A stretch of 64,000 nucleotides of DNA from Ramlibacter sp. (GTDB taxonomy: Bacteria > Pseudomonadota > Gammaproteobacteria > Burkholderiales > Burkholderiaceae_C), in contig JAHBZN010000003.1 of assembly GCA_019635415.1 (NCBI GenBank), positions 186,001 through 250,000 of the forward strand, in the 5' to 3' direction. Both the position numbers and the translations under genes were made by a program. Shown here piece after piece: positions 57,092 through 64,000 of this stretch. The notes beneath the pieces are model-generated. The model saw nothing but the letters and a program-made list of their open reading frames with translations, did not search any database and was not told where the DNA came from. Within the stretch, counting starts at the first letter, position 1, and the number at the start of each line of letters is the position of its first letter.

Positions 57092-57610
57092 TCAGCGCTG
57101 CGCCGAGGATGCGTCGCCAATCCATTCCACCCCGGACTCGTCGCACTCCATCTCGTCTGGCGGCTCCCACAACTGGCTCGCCATCTCAAACACGTGATCC
57201 GGCACCACCATGGAGAACGTGGCGCCTTGCTCGGTGTTGCGGCGCTGGACGCGCTCCCGGCGGACCTCCAGCGGCGCATCCAGCACGTGCATCACGAGGT
57301 CGTGGCCCGCATCGCGGACCCGGCGGCAAAACTCGACCCGGCCGTCACGCTGGATCAGTCCGAGCTCAAGAATGGCATCGCGCCCCGAGGCAAGGATTCG
57401 CTGGCTGTGAGCCCAGATCAGATCGATCAGCCGCTCCTTGCGCCGCACGTACCAGGGGATCACCTCCGTCGACGGGCGATCCGGACTGAACAGGGCGGCA
57501 AACCACTCGTCCAGCGCGATGTGGACGCCGTCGCACTGCCGCGCCAGCGCGGCGGCGTGGGTGGACTTGCCCGCGCCAACGGGACCTTCAATGAGATAAA
57601 TCTTGGGCAT
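57092..57610 (-). CDS. Small P-loop ATPase/kinase
   Basis: A 172-residue protein beginning MPKIYLIEGPVGAGKSTHA, with Walker A GPVGAGKST at residues 9-17. ALDEWF follows near 40, and a lid region has arginines (RRVRDAGHDLVMHVLDAP; RRERVQRRN). This is the layout of small-molecule or zeta-like kinases of the AAA_33 type. The start at 57610 is preferred to an upstream one because it places the P-loop normally. The substrate is unknown. It sits in a run of minus-strand genes between RidA and the uncharacterised 56585 gene. A similar kinase is at 61703. Confidence 0.8.
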   Translation of the reverse strand: MPKIYLIEGPVGAGKSTHAAALARQCDGVHIALDEWFAALFSPDRPSTEVIPWYVRRKERLIDLIWAHSQRILASGRDAILELGLIQRDGRVEFCRRVRDAGHDLVMHVLDAPLEVRRERVQRRNTEQGATFSMVVPDHVFEMASQLWEPPDEMECDESGVEWIGDASSAQR

Positions 57611-57659
57611 GCGATGGAGGAGATACGACAGGGTGGCGACGCCGGGATGGCCGGGCACG

Positions 57660-58043
57660 TTATATCTTCACCACCGTCGCATCCATTTCGACACACTGGC
57701 CCGGATAGCCCAGCCGGGCCACACCAAGCAGGGTGGCGGGGGGCACCTGCCCGTCAAAGAACGCGGCCGTGGCCTGCCAGGCCGCGGACAGCTGTTCCGG
57801 CTCTCCGACCACGTAGATCACAATCCGCCGCACGTCAGACAGGGCGAACTCATGGGCCGACAGAACCAGGCTCAGGTTGCGCAGGCACTGCGTCGCCTGA
57901 AGATGCGCATCCTCCGGGCCGACCAGCTGGCCCTGGGCGTCGTGCGGCACCTGGCCCGCCACGAACAGCTGGCCACCCACCCGCTGCGCGTACTGGTATT
58001 GCGGCGTCTTCGGCAGTCCCGCCGCCTGCTCGACTTCATTCAT
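57660..58043 (-). CDS. RidA (YjgF/UK114) family protein
   Basis: A 127-residue member of the Rid family, whose archetype hydrolyses reactive imines and enamines made by PLP enzymes and D-amino acid oxidation. QLFVAGQVPHDAQGQLVG (about residues 24-42) and VRRIVIYVV with PATLLGVARLGYPGQCVEMDA at the end are typical. The arginine expected in active RidA within the segment before the last strand (LGVARLG) is present. Within the window threonine ammonia-lyase and D-amino acid dehydrogenase make such imines, but they are not in the same operon. Confidence 0.85.
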   Translation of the reverse strand: MNEVEQAAGLPKTPQYQYAQRVGGQLFVAGQVPHDAQGQLVGPEDAHLQATQCLRNLSLVLSAHEFALSDVRRIVIYVVGEPEQLSAAWQATAAFFDGQVPPATLLGVARLGYPGQCVEMDATVVKI

Positions 58044-58084
58044 GGCCTACCTGCCTTTCCCGACGTGCCCCTGTTGCGGACCCC

Positions 58085-58948
58085 TCACTCCACCTTCAAG
58101 CCCACCAGCTTCGGATCCTCGGGCGGGTAGCGCAGCCCCAGTGACTTGAGCTTGTCGCGCACCAGCGTGGCGATCATCAGGTTGCGGTGGGTCTTGGAGT
58201 CGGCGGGCACCACGGTCCACGGCGCCCAGGGGGTGCTGGTGGCGCCCAGCAGCGCTTCGTAGGCGGCCTGGTAGCCGGCCCACTGCTTGCGCGCCTCGAG
58301 GTCTCCGAGGCTGAATTTCCAGTGCTTGGTCGGGTCGTCGATGCGCTCCTGCAGGCGCTGGCGCTGCTCTTCAAAACTGATGTGCAGCATGAACTTGAGG
58401 ATCACCGTGCCGGTCTCGCTGAGCATGCGCTCGAAGTCGTTGATGTGGGCGTAGCGCTGGCGCGTCTGCTCGGGCGTGATCCAGCCGTTCACGGGCGGCA
58501 CCAGCACGTCTTCGTAGTGGCTGCGGTTGAAGATCATGAACTCGCCGGCACCGGGCACCTGCTGGTGGATGCGCCACAGGTAGTCGTGCGCGCGTTCGGG
58601 TTCGGTGGGGGCCTTCCAGCCCACGGTGTGCACACCCAGCGCGCTGGTGCGGCTGAACACCCCGCGGATGGTGCCATCCTTGCCGGCGGTGTCGGTGCCC
58701 TGCAGCACCACCAGCAGCTTGAAGCGCCGGTCGGCGTAGAACAGGTCCTGCAGCGTGTCCAGCTCCATGGCCAGCGCCTCCACGGCCAGCTTGTCTTCGG
58801 CCTTGTTGCCGCTGGAATAGGGCTTGGCCGACGGCGGGCAGGCCTTGAGCGCGAATGGCTTGCCCTTGCCCTCCACCGGGGGCTGCCAGTCCGCGAGGGC
58901 GGGGGCCCCGGGGGCGTCGTTCTTGCTGTCCTTGCTGCCGTTGGCCAT
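58085..58948 (-). CDS. Polyphosphate kinase 2 family protein
   Basis: A 287-residue phosphotransferase that uses inorganic polyphosphate to phosphorylate nucleotides. Walker A is GTDTAGKDGTIR (about residues 83-94) and Walker B is FNRSHYEDVLVP. The lid is rich in Arg and Lys. The FNRSHYED sequence is closer to the class III enzymes that act on both AMP and ADP than to class I. That is an inference from the motif. The ATG at 58948 has CAGGAGA upstream; the longer frame starts in the UDG gene. It lies between the UDG and RidA genes on the same strand. Confidence 0.88.
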   Translation of the reverse strand: MANGSKDSKNDAPGAPALADWQPPVEGKGKPFALKACPPSAKPYSSGNKAEDKLAVEALAMELDTLQDLFYADRRFKLLVVLQGTDTAGKDGTIRGVFSRTSALGVHTVGWKAPTEPERAHDYLWRIHQQVPGAGEFMIFNRSHYEDVLVPPVNGWITPEQTRQRYAHINDFERMLSETGTVILKFMLHISFEEQRQRLQERIDDPTKHWKFSLGDLEARKQWAGYQAAYEALLGATSTPWAPWTVVPADSKTHRNLMIATLVRDKLKSLGLRYPPEDPKLVGLKVE

Positions 58949-58988
58949 GCGGGTCTCCTGTGCGGTCGGGTTCACCCGAGGATAACGG

Positions 58989-59570
58989 TCATGGCGCCAG
59001 CGCGGTGGCCACGCGCGCGCGCAGCACGGGCAGCAGCTCGGCCTCAAACCACGGGTTGCGCCGCAGCCAGAGGTTGTTGCGCGGGCTGGGGTGGGGCAGC
59101 GCCAGCACGGCGGGGTCGCGCTGGCGCCAGCCCTGCACCACCTCGGTCAGGGTGGCGCCAGCGCCGGGCAGGTGCCAGGCCAGAGCGTGCTGGCCGATCA
59201 CCAGCGTGAGCCGCAATTGCCGCAACCGCGCCAGCAGGGGCTGGCGCCAGGTGGCCGCGCACTCGGGCCGCGGCGGCAGGTCACCGGAGCGGCCGGTGCC
59301 GGGGTAGCAAAAGCCCATGGGGACAATGGCCACGCACCGCTCGTCGTAGAACACCTCACGCGGCAGGCCCAGCCAGTCGCGCAGCCGGTCGCCACTCGCA
59401 TCGTCGAACGGGACGCCGCTGGCATGCACCTTTCGGCCCGGCGCCTGCCCGGCAACGAGGAGGCGCGCCGCCGGGTGCAGTTGCAGCACCGGCCGCGGCC
59501 CCAGCGGCAGATGGGCCGCGCACAGGGAACAGGCGCGTACCTCGGCCAGTTGATTTTTCAGACTTATCAT
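58989..59570 (-). CDS. Uracil-DNA glycosylase family protein
   Basis: A 193-residue base-excision enzyme fold. The N-terminal active-site motif is GQAPGRKVH near residue 41 and the C-terminal one is HPSPRNN near 160. A cysteine pair (ACSLCAAH, residues 13-20) recalls the Fe-S cluster binding of family 4/5 UDGs, but the other two cysteines of that cluster are not in their usual place, so a cluster is uncertain. The water-activating Asp/Asn of classic UDGs is not evident, so activity could differ. The start is the ATG at 59570. Confidence 0.8.
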   Translation of the reverse strand: MISLKNQLAEVRACSLCAAHLPLGPRPVLQLHPAARLLVAGQAPGRKVHASGVPFDDASGDRLRDWLGLPREVFYDERCVAIVPMGFCYPGTGRSGDLPPRPECAATWRQPLLARLRQLRLTLVIGQHALAWHLPGAGATLTEVVQGWRQRDPAVLALPHPSPRNNLWLRRNPWFEAELLPVLRARVATALAP

Positions 59571-59601
59571 GACGATAGCCCTATCCTGTTGGTCACCATG
59601 C

Positions 59602-59650
59602 GCTACTGAATTCGTAGCGAATTGAGTCCCTCAAGCGGCTCAGGGGAAAC
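59602..59650 (+). repeat. Dispersed repeat copy R7 (partial)
   Basis: Head GCTACTGAATTCGTAGC (59602-59618) matches the other copies; the tail is diverged (CAAGCGGCTCAGGGG). It lies between the divergent UDG and binding-protein genes. Confidence 0.55.
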
Positions 59651-59740
59651 CCACCTGTTGAACGCCACAGTTGGCCGCGGCCGGGCAACGCACGATCATT
59701 GCCGCGCCCCCAAGGGCACCCTGCGCTTGTGCAGCGGTTT

Positions 59741-59770
59741 CGCGCGGCAGCTCCCGAAGCTTGCCGCGCG
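59741..59770 (+). promoter_or_regulatory. 12-bp leader hairpin directly before the 59792 gene
   Basis: CGCGCGGC (59741-59748) and AGCT (59749-59752), loop CCCGA, then AGCT (59758-59761), one bulged T and GCCGCGCG (59763-59770). The ribosome site GGAG follows 8 bases later. There is no T run, so it is not a terminator; it may protect or control the mRNA leader. Confidence 0.5.
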
Positions 59771-59791
59771 AAGACTATGGAGACAAACATC

Positions 59792-60919
59792 ATGCGTCGT
59801 TGCTTCATCCTGTCCCTTCTTGCGCTCGTGCTGCCGTTGCCGTCCTGGTCCCAGACCAGCGCGGTCACGCCCACCAGCATCACCATCCACCACATTGGCC
59901 CGTTCGTCGGCCAGCTCGCGGAGTCCAACGCCGAGGCGCTGCGCGGCGCCGAGTTCTATTTTGAACAGGTCAATGCCGCGGGCGGCATCCACGGCCGCAA
60001 GGTCACGCTGCAAAAGCTCGACGACAAGCAGGACGGCAAGGAAGCCGGCCGGCTGTTCAAGGAGCTGATCGACCAGCAGAAGGCGCTGGCCGTGTTCATG
60101 CCGCGCACCACGCCGTCCACCCAGTCGCTCATGACCCTGTCGGAGGAGTCGGGCGTGCCGCTGGTGGCCTCGCAGTCGGGCGCGGCCTTCATCACAGAGC
60201 CGCTCAAGCACAACGTGTTCTCGCTGCGCGCGTCCTACCAGGACGAGGTGGTTTCGCTGATCCAGCTCATGCATTCCACCGGCATCACGCGCTTCGGCTT
60301 CCTGGCGGCCACCGACTCCTACGGCAAGGACGTGATGGAAGGCGCGCAGCGCGCGCTGAAAGAGCTCAAGCTCGAAGCCGTCTCGGTCCAGCCCGTGGAC
60401 CAGAAAACCCCCGAAGTCACGGACGCGGTCGCCAAGATGCTGGTGGCCAACCCGCAGGTGGTGATCCTGATCGCGGGCGTCAAGGGCGCGACCGACTTCG
60501 TCAAGCTGTACCGCAGCAAGGGCGGCACGGCGCAGTTTGCCGCGCTGTCCAACAACGGCTCGGACTCCTTCGTCAAGGCGCTGGGCGACTACAAGCGCGG
60601 CGTGATCGTGACGCAGATCGTGCCCACGCCGTTCCGGCGCAACAAGCGCTTCGTGCGGGACTACGTGACCCTGATGGAGGCCCACAAGACCACGCCGAGT
60701 TTTGTCTCGCTGTACGGCTACCTGTCGGCGCGCGTGCTGGTGGAGGGCCTGCGCCGTGCCGGCCGCGACCTGACTTCCGAGAAGCTCGTCAACGGCCTGC
60801 AGGCCATTGGCACCTACGACCTGGGCGACTACCTGATCGAGTTCGGCCCGCAGCGCCGCCAGGGCACCAAGTTCGTCCAGGCGTCCATCATTGGCTACGA
60901 CGGCAAGTTCACCAACTAG
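59792..60919 (+). CDS. Branched-chain-amino-acid-type ABC transporter binding protein
   Basis: A 375-residue periplasmic binding protein of the Leu/Ile/Val (LivJ, type I fold) family. The signal is MRRCFILSLLALVLPLPSWS. The mature part shows ALRGAEFYFEQVNAAGGIHG (about residues 48-67), the sequence typical after the first strand, then GVPLVASQSGA and the LAATDSYGKD segment. The ATG at 59792 is taken, with GGAG (59779-59782) 9 bases before; an ATG at 59777 is in frame. No permease or ATPase genes follow, so it is an orphan binding protein. The ligand could be an aromatic or amide compound as often as an amino acid. Confidence 0.88.
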   Translation: MRRCFILSLLALVLPLPSWSQTSAVTPTSITIHHIGPFVGQLAESNAEALRGAEFYFEQVNAAGGIHGRKVTLQKLDDKQDGKEAGRLFKELIDQQKALAVFMPRTTPSTQSLMTLSEESGVPLVASQSGAAFITEPLKHNVFSLRASYQDEVVSLIQLMHSTGITRFGFLAATDSYGKDVMEGAQRALKELKLEAVSVQPVDQKTPEVTDAVAKMLVANPQVVILIAGVKGATDFVKLYRSKGGTAQFAALSNNGSDSFVKALGDYKRGVIVTQIVPTPFRRNKRFVRDYVTLMEAHKTTPSFVSLYGYLSARVLVEGLRRAGRDLTSEKLVNGLQAIGTYDLGDYLIEFGPQRRQGTKFVQASIIGYDGKFTN

Positions 60920-60934
60920 GGGCCCAGCCCGCGC

Positions 60935-61396
60935 TCACAGGTCGTGGGCGTAGACGATGAAGCCCAGGTGCGCGGCCACCTTGTCGTACAGCCGCCGCCC
61001 CGCCGCATTGGTGGTGTGGGTCTGCCAGTACACGCGCCGGATGCCCGCGGCCCGGGCCTGCGCATACACCCCCTCGATCAGCGCACGGCCCACGCCGCGG
61101 CCACGCGCCGCGGGCGCGGTGAACAGGTCCTGCAGGTAGCAGGTGAGCTCCAGCCGCGTGGTGCTGCGGTGGTACAGGTAGTGCGTGAGGCCCAGCAACT
61201 GGCCGTCCGCCTCGGCCACCAGCGCAAACACCGGCTCCGCCGGGTCGAAGAAGCGCTGCCACGTGGCGGCGGTGATGGCCGGGTTGAGCGCCGTGGCGCC
61301 CTCGCGGCCGTAGAAGGCGTTGTACCCGTCCCAAAGCGGCGTCCAGGCTGCCTGGTCGTCCTGCCGGACCGGGCGGATCAGGGGAGTCGTTGTCAT
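60935..61396 (-). CDS. GNAT-family N-acetyltransferase
   Basis: A 153-residue acetyltransferase fold. The acetyl-CoA pyrophosphate-binding motif is APAARGRGVGRALIEGV (about residues 93-109), followed by RRVYWQTHTTNAAGRRLYDKV. The acceptor is unknown. The start overlaps the stop of the preceding 66-residue membrane protein gene by 4 bases, so the two are translationally coupled. Confidence 0.88.
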   Translation of the reverse strand: MTTTPLIRPVRQDDQAAWTPLWDGYNAFYGREGATALNPAITAATWQRFFDPAEPVFALVAEADGQLLGLTHYLYHRSTTRLELTCYLQDLFTAPAARGRGVGRALIEGVYAQARAAGIRRVYWQTHTTNAAGRRLYDKVAAHLGFIVYAHDL

Positions 61397-61593
61397 TCGC
61401 TGTCGCTTTCAGAAAGTAGATAGGCCACGCACTTGGCGGCCAGACGCAGCAGCAGAAGGTACACGATCAGCACGATGGTGAACAAGCCGCCCGATCCGAG
61501 GGCGTGGTGAACCTCGCGGCCAAAGACCGCCAGCAGCACCCCGCCGGCGGCGTAGACGCCCCAGCCTGCACGGGATTTTCTGGAAGTTCGCAT
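61393..61593 (-). CDS. Small membrane protein
   Basis: A 66-residue protein with two hydrophobic helices (VYAAGGVLLAVF and FTIVLIVYLLLLRLAA) and a basic N-terminus. The ATG at 61593 is used. It overlaps the GNAT gene start by 4 bases. The family is not recognised. Confidence 0.7.
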   Translation of the reverse strand: MRTSRKSRAGWGVYAAGGVLLAVFGREVHHALGSGGLFTIVLIVYLLLLRLAAKCVAYLLSESDSE

Positions 61594-61702
61594 GGCTCGC
61601 TATGATGCGCTTCCCGTCCCATCGCCCACCCCCAGGACACCCCTTGCACCCCCCCGCCGCACGCGCTCTGGCCTCCTGGGCCTCACCCCGACAATAGGCG
61701 CG

Positions 61703-62233
61703 ATGCTCATCGTCTTCGCCGGCCTGCCCGGCAGCGGCAAAACCACCCTGGCGCGCGAGTTCGCGCGCCGGCGCGGGGCGGTGTACCTGCGCATCGACAG
61801 CCTGGAGCAGGCCTTGCGCCGGGCCAGCCCGGGCGCGGGGGACGGCGCCGCCGGCTATGCCGCGGCCCAGGCCGTGGCCGCGGACAACCTGCGCCTGGGC
61901 TACTGCGTGGTGGCCGACGCGGTCAACGCCGCGCCCGAGGCCCGTCAGGGCTGGGCCGCCGTGGCCGCGGGGGCCTCGGTGCCCTGCCACTGGGTGGAAG
62001 TGGTCTGCGGGGATCGGGCTGAGCACCGCCGCCGCGCCGAGGCCCGCGAAGCCGACATTGCCGGCCACACCCTGCCGCGCTGGGATGTCATTGAGGCCAT
62101 GGCCTGGACCCCGCTGGCGGGAGACGTGCTGCGCCTGGACAGCGCCGAGGCCTCGATCGAGGCCAACCTGGCCACCCTGATGCAAAAATGGCCGCCAGCC
62201 CTTGCTGGACGGCCACTTGGCGCTATCAAATAA
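61703..62233 (+). CDS. P-loop ATPase/kinase of the AAA_33 type
   Basis: A 176-residue protein with MLIVFAGLPGSGKTTLA at its start (Walker A GLPGSGKTT). YLRIDSLEQALRR follows as the second motif, VVADAVN as Walker B, and an arginine-rich lid (CGDRAEHRRRAEAREAD). It is a gluconate-kinase-like or aminoglycoside-phosphotransferase-like small-molecule kinase; the substrate is unknown. The ATG at 61703 is chosen because it sets the P-loop at the right place. The last 17 residues and the TAA stop fall in repeat R6. Confidence 0.82.
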   Translation: MLIVFAGLPGSGKTTLAREFARRRGAVYLRIDSLEQALRRASPGAGDGAAGYAAAQAVAADNLRLGYCVVADAVNAAPEARQGWAAVAAGASVPCHWVEVVCGDRAEHRRRAEAREADIAGHTLPRWDVIEAMAWTPLAGDVLRLDSAEASIEANLATLMQKWPPALAGRPLGAIK

Positions 62234-62238
62234 GGAGC
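62181..62238 (-). repeat. Dispersed repeat copy R6
   Basis: On the minus strand the head GCTCCTTATTTGATAGC (62238-62222) is followed by AGTGGCCGTCCAGCAAGGGC and the ending GGCCATTTTTGC. The plus strand of the copy codes for the end of the 61703 kinase and its TAA stop. Confidence 0.78.
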
Positions 62239-62266
62239 AAATCCATTCCCGGGCCGGCGCCCCGGC

Positions 62267-64000
62267 TCAGGCCGCGAGCACCTGCCAGAGCTTGCCGGCC
62301 GTGAGCGGCATCTGCAGCCCCGGGGTGGCCGCCGCAAAACCGCCACGCGCCAGCGCATCGGCCACGGCGTTGACCACGCTGGGCGTCGCGCCAATCGTGC
62401 CGAGCTCGCCCACGCCCTTGACGCCCAGCGGGTTGTTCTTGCAGGGCGTGGACTCGTCCATCTCGGTCACAAAGTCGCCGGCCAGGAGATCGGCCCGCGG
62501 CGCGCAATAGTCCATCAGGCTGCCGGTCACGGGCTGCCCGGTGTCCCGGTCGTAGACCATGTGCTCGCACAGCGCCTGCCCCAGGCCCTGCACCGCGCCG
62601 CCGTCGAGCTGGCCGCGCACGATCATGGGGTTGACCACGCGGCCCACGTCATTGACGCTGCTGTAGCGCACCACCTGCACTGCGCCGGTGGCGCGGTCCA
62701 CCTCGACCTCGCTGATGTGGCAGCCATTGGGCCAGGTGGGGCCGCTGACGGCGCTGGTGCTGTCCATGTGGATGCGGCCTTCGGGCTGCCTGGCCGCGAG
62801 CGCGAACAGGCCGATGCCCAAGTCGGTGCCCCTGACCTTGAACTGGCCCGCGGCGTAGGTGATGTCGTCGGCCGCCGCTTCCAGCTCCCTCGCGGCCAGC
62901 TGTTTCGCATGCTCGACGGTGCGCTCGGAGCCCACGCGCATGGCCGAGCCGCCGGTAAACAGCGAGCGCGAGCCGGCGCTGCCAAAGCCGTCGCCGCGGT
63001 CGGTGTCGCCCAGCACCACCCTGACCTGTTCGATGGGCACGCCAAACACGTCCACCACCAGCTGCGCCAGCGTGGTGGCAATGCCCTGGCCCATCTGGTT
63101 GACGGCGGAGAACACCTCGATGGTGCCGTCGGCCTTCACGTCCACCGTCACACGTTCCTCGAACACGTTGCCCCCGGTCCACTCCAGGAAGGTGGCAATG
63201 CCCAGGCCGCGCAGCTTGCCCTGCGCCCGGCTCTGCGCCGCGCGCGCCTCGAAACCGCTCCAGTCGGCCAGCGCCAGGCCCTGGTCCATGACCTTCTCGA
63301 ACTGTCCGGTGTCGTAGGTCTGACCCATGGCGTTCTTGTAGGGCATCTGCGCGGGCGTGATGAAGTTGCGCCGGCGCAGCGCGATGCGGTCGATGCCGGT
63401 CTGCCGCGCGGCCTCGTCCATGAGCCGCTCCATGAGGAAGATGGCCTCGGGCCGGCCCGCGCCCCGGTAGGCGCTGGTGGGGGCGGTGTTGGTCAGTACC
63501 GCCTTGTAATGGAAGTCGATGGTCTGGATGTCGTACACGCTGGTCTGCACCCAGGGCCCGATCATGAGCTGGATGGCCACGCCCGTGCCCGTGGCATAGG
63601 CGCCCACATTGGCCAGCGTGCGCAGGCGAAGGGCCAGCACCTTGCCGTCGGCCGCCAGCGCCATCTCGGCCTCGCATTGCTGGTCCCGCCCGTGGGCGGT
63701 GGACAGGAACTCCTCGCTGCGGTCGGCCACCCATTTCACGGGCCGGCCCAGCGTGTGCGCGGCCCAGGCCACGGCCGCGTCCTCGGGGTAGATGCCGGTC
63801 TTCATGCCGAAGCCTCCCCCCACGTCGCCCACGGTGACGCGCACGCGGTCGCGCGGCAGGCCCAGCACGTCATTGCACAGCGAGTTTTTCACGCCCGAGG
63901 GCATCTGGCTGCTCATGTTGAGCGTGAGGCGGCCGTCCTCGGCCACCCAGGCCAGCACCGAGCGCGGCTCGATGGTCAGCGCCGCCACGCGCTGGTTGAC
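62267..64000 (-). CDS. CoxL-like molybdopterin-binding oxidoreductase subunit, C-terminal part
   Basis: The last 577 residues of the large subunit of a xanthine dehydrogenase/CO-dehydrogenase-type enzyme; the start lies beyond the window end. The motifs seen are DVGGGFGMKTGIYPED, the active-site loop AYRGAGRPEA (about residue 175 of the visible part), GQGIATTLAQ and the C-terminal GVKGVGELGTIG with the catalytic glutamate. AYRGAGR rather than AYXCSFR marks the form II class, so true CO oxidation is unlikely. A role in oxidising an aldehyde or aromatic heterocycle is more probable. Confidence 0.92.
   Translation of the reverse strand, partial: VNQRVAALTIEPRSVLAWVAEDGRLTLNMSSQMPSGVKNSLCNDVLGLPRDRVRVTVGDVGGGFGMKTGIYPEDAAVAWAAHTLGRPVKWVADRSEEFLSTAHGRDQQCEAEMALAADGKVLALRLRTLANVGAYATGTGVAIQLMIGPWVQTSVYDIQTIDFHYKAVLTNTAPTSAYRGAGRPEAIFLMERLMDEAARQTGIDRIALRRRNFITPAQMPYKNAMGQTYDTGQFEKVMDQGLALADWSGFEARAAQSRAQGKLRGLGIATFLEWTGGNVFEERVTVDVKADGTIEVFSAVNQMGQGIATTLAQLVVDVFGVPIEQVRVVLGDTDRGDGFGSAGSRSLFTGGSAMRVGSERTVEHAKQLAARELEAAADDITYAAGQFKVRGTDLGIGLFALAARQPEGRIHMDSTSAVSGPTWPNGCHISEVEVDRATGAVQVVRYSSVNDVGRVVNPMIVRGQLDGGAVQGLGQALCEHMVYDRDTGQPVTGSLMDYCAPRADLLAGDFVTEMDESTPCKNNPLGVKGVGELGTIGATPSVVNAVADALARGGFAAATPGLQMPLTAGKLWQVLAA

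Overview
The window is a GC-rich (about two thirds G+C in the lines I counted) bacterial chromosome segment. Its content points to Burkholderiales, most likely Comamonadaceae. The pointers are a methionine synthase split into two genes with an SAH riboswitch, a Bug-type (TctC) solute-binding protein beside a LysR regulator, GTP-dependent PEP carboxykinase, a PACE efflux protein, and two kinds of short dispersed repeat that I associate with that family. The family assignment is inference. No rRNA, tRNA, insertion sequence, integrase or CRISPR array was found.

Layout. 1-1414: end of an MFS transporter converging on a YihY/BrkB membrane protein. 1508-4335: the C-terminal part of methionine synthase (metH) behind an SAH riboswitch. 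4390-10000: a cNMP-binding protein, a cytochrome P450 with a divergent AraC regulator, and three lipoproteins. 10213-27578: a 17-kb two-partner-secretion locus in the order tpsB, tpsA (5049 codons), small downstream gene, which is the cdiB-cdiA-cdiI order of contact-dependent inhibition. 27758-29251: a PACE efflux protein and the N-terminal, homocysteine-binding part of methionine synthase. The two metH parts therefore lie about 24 kb apart with the adhesin locus between them.

29280-39745 is mostly housekeeping: rhodanese, RecQ, a double-AAA ATPase, threonine ammonia-lyase, an MscS-like channel, a thioesterase, a tiny membrane protein and PEP carboxykinase. 39782-43833 holds three LysR/Bug-related genes bracketed by small uncharacterised proteins, one of them a 53-codon gene that is easy to miss. 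43996-50809: an orphan PAS histidine kinase, a metallophosphoesterase, a TetR regulator, a cysteine-free thioredoxin-like protein, and a 7TM-DISM protein with a degenerate GGDEF domain downstream of an ArgP-type LysR regulator. 50886-62233: D-amino acid dehydrogenase, a TonB receptor with YfiR, an FMN reductase, an Hsp70 relative, a minus-strand run (UDG, PPK2, RidA, P-loop kinase, unknown), an amino-acid-type ABC binding protein, GNAT, and a second P-loop kinase. 62267-64000: the 3' part of a CoxL-like molybdopterin oxidoreductase gene.

Main points of interest: the toxin/immunity end of the adhesin locus, which has clearly lower GC and an unrecognised toxin; the visible switching mechanism of the SAH riboswitch; seven copies of a roughly 55-bp repeat, three of which supply the stop codon of the gene they sit in; and a different repeat inserted in frame inside the RecQ zinc-binding site.
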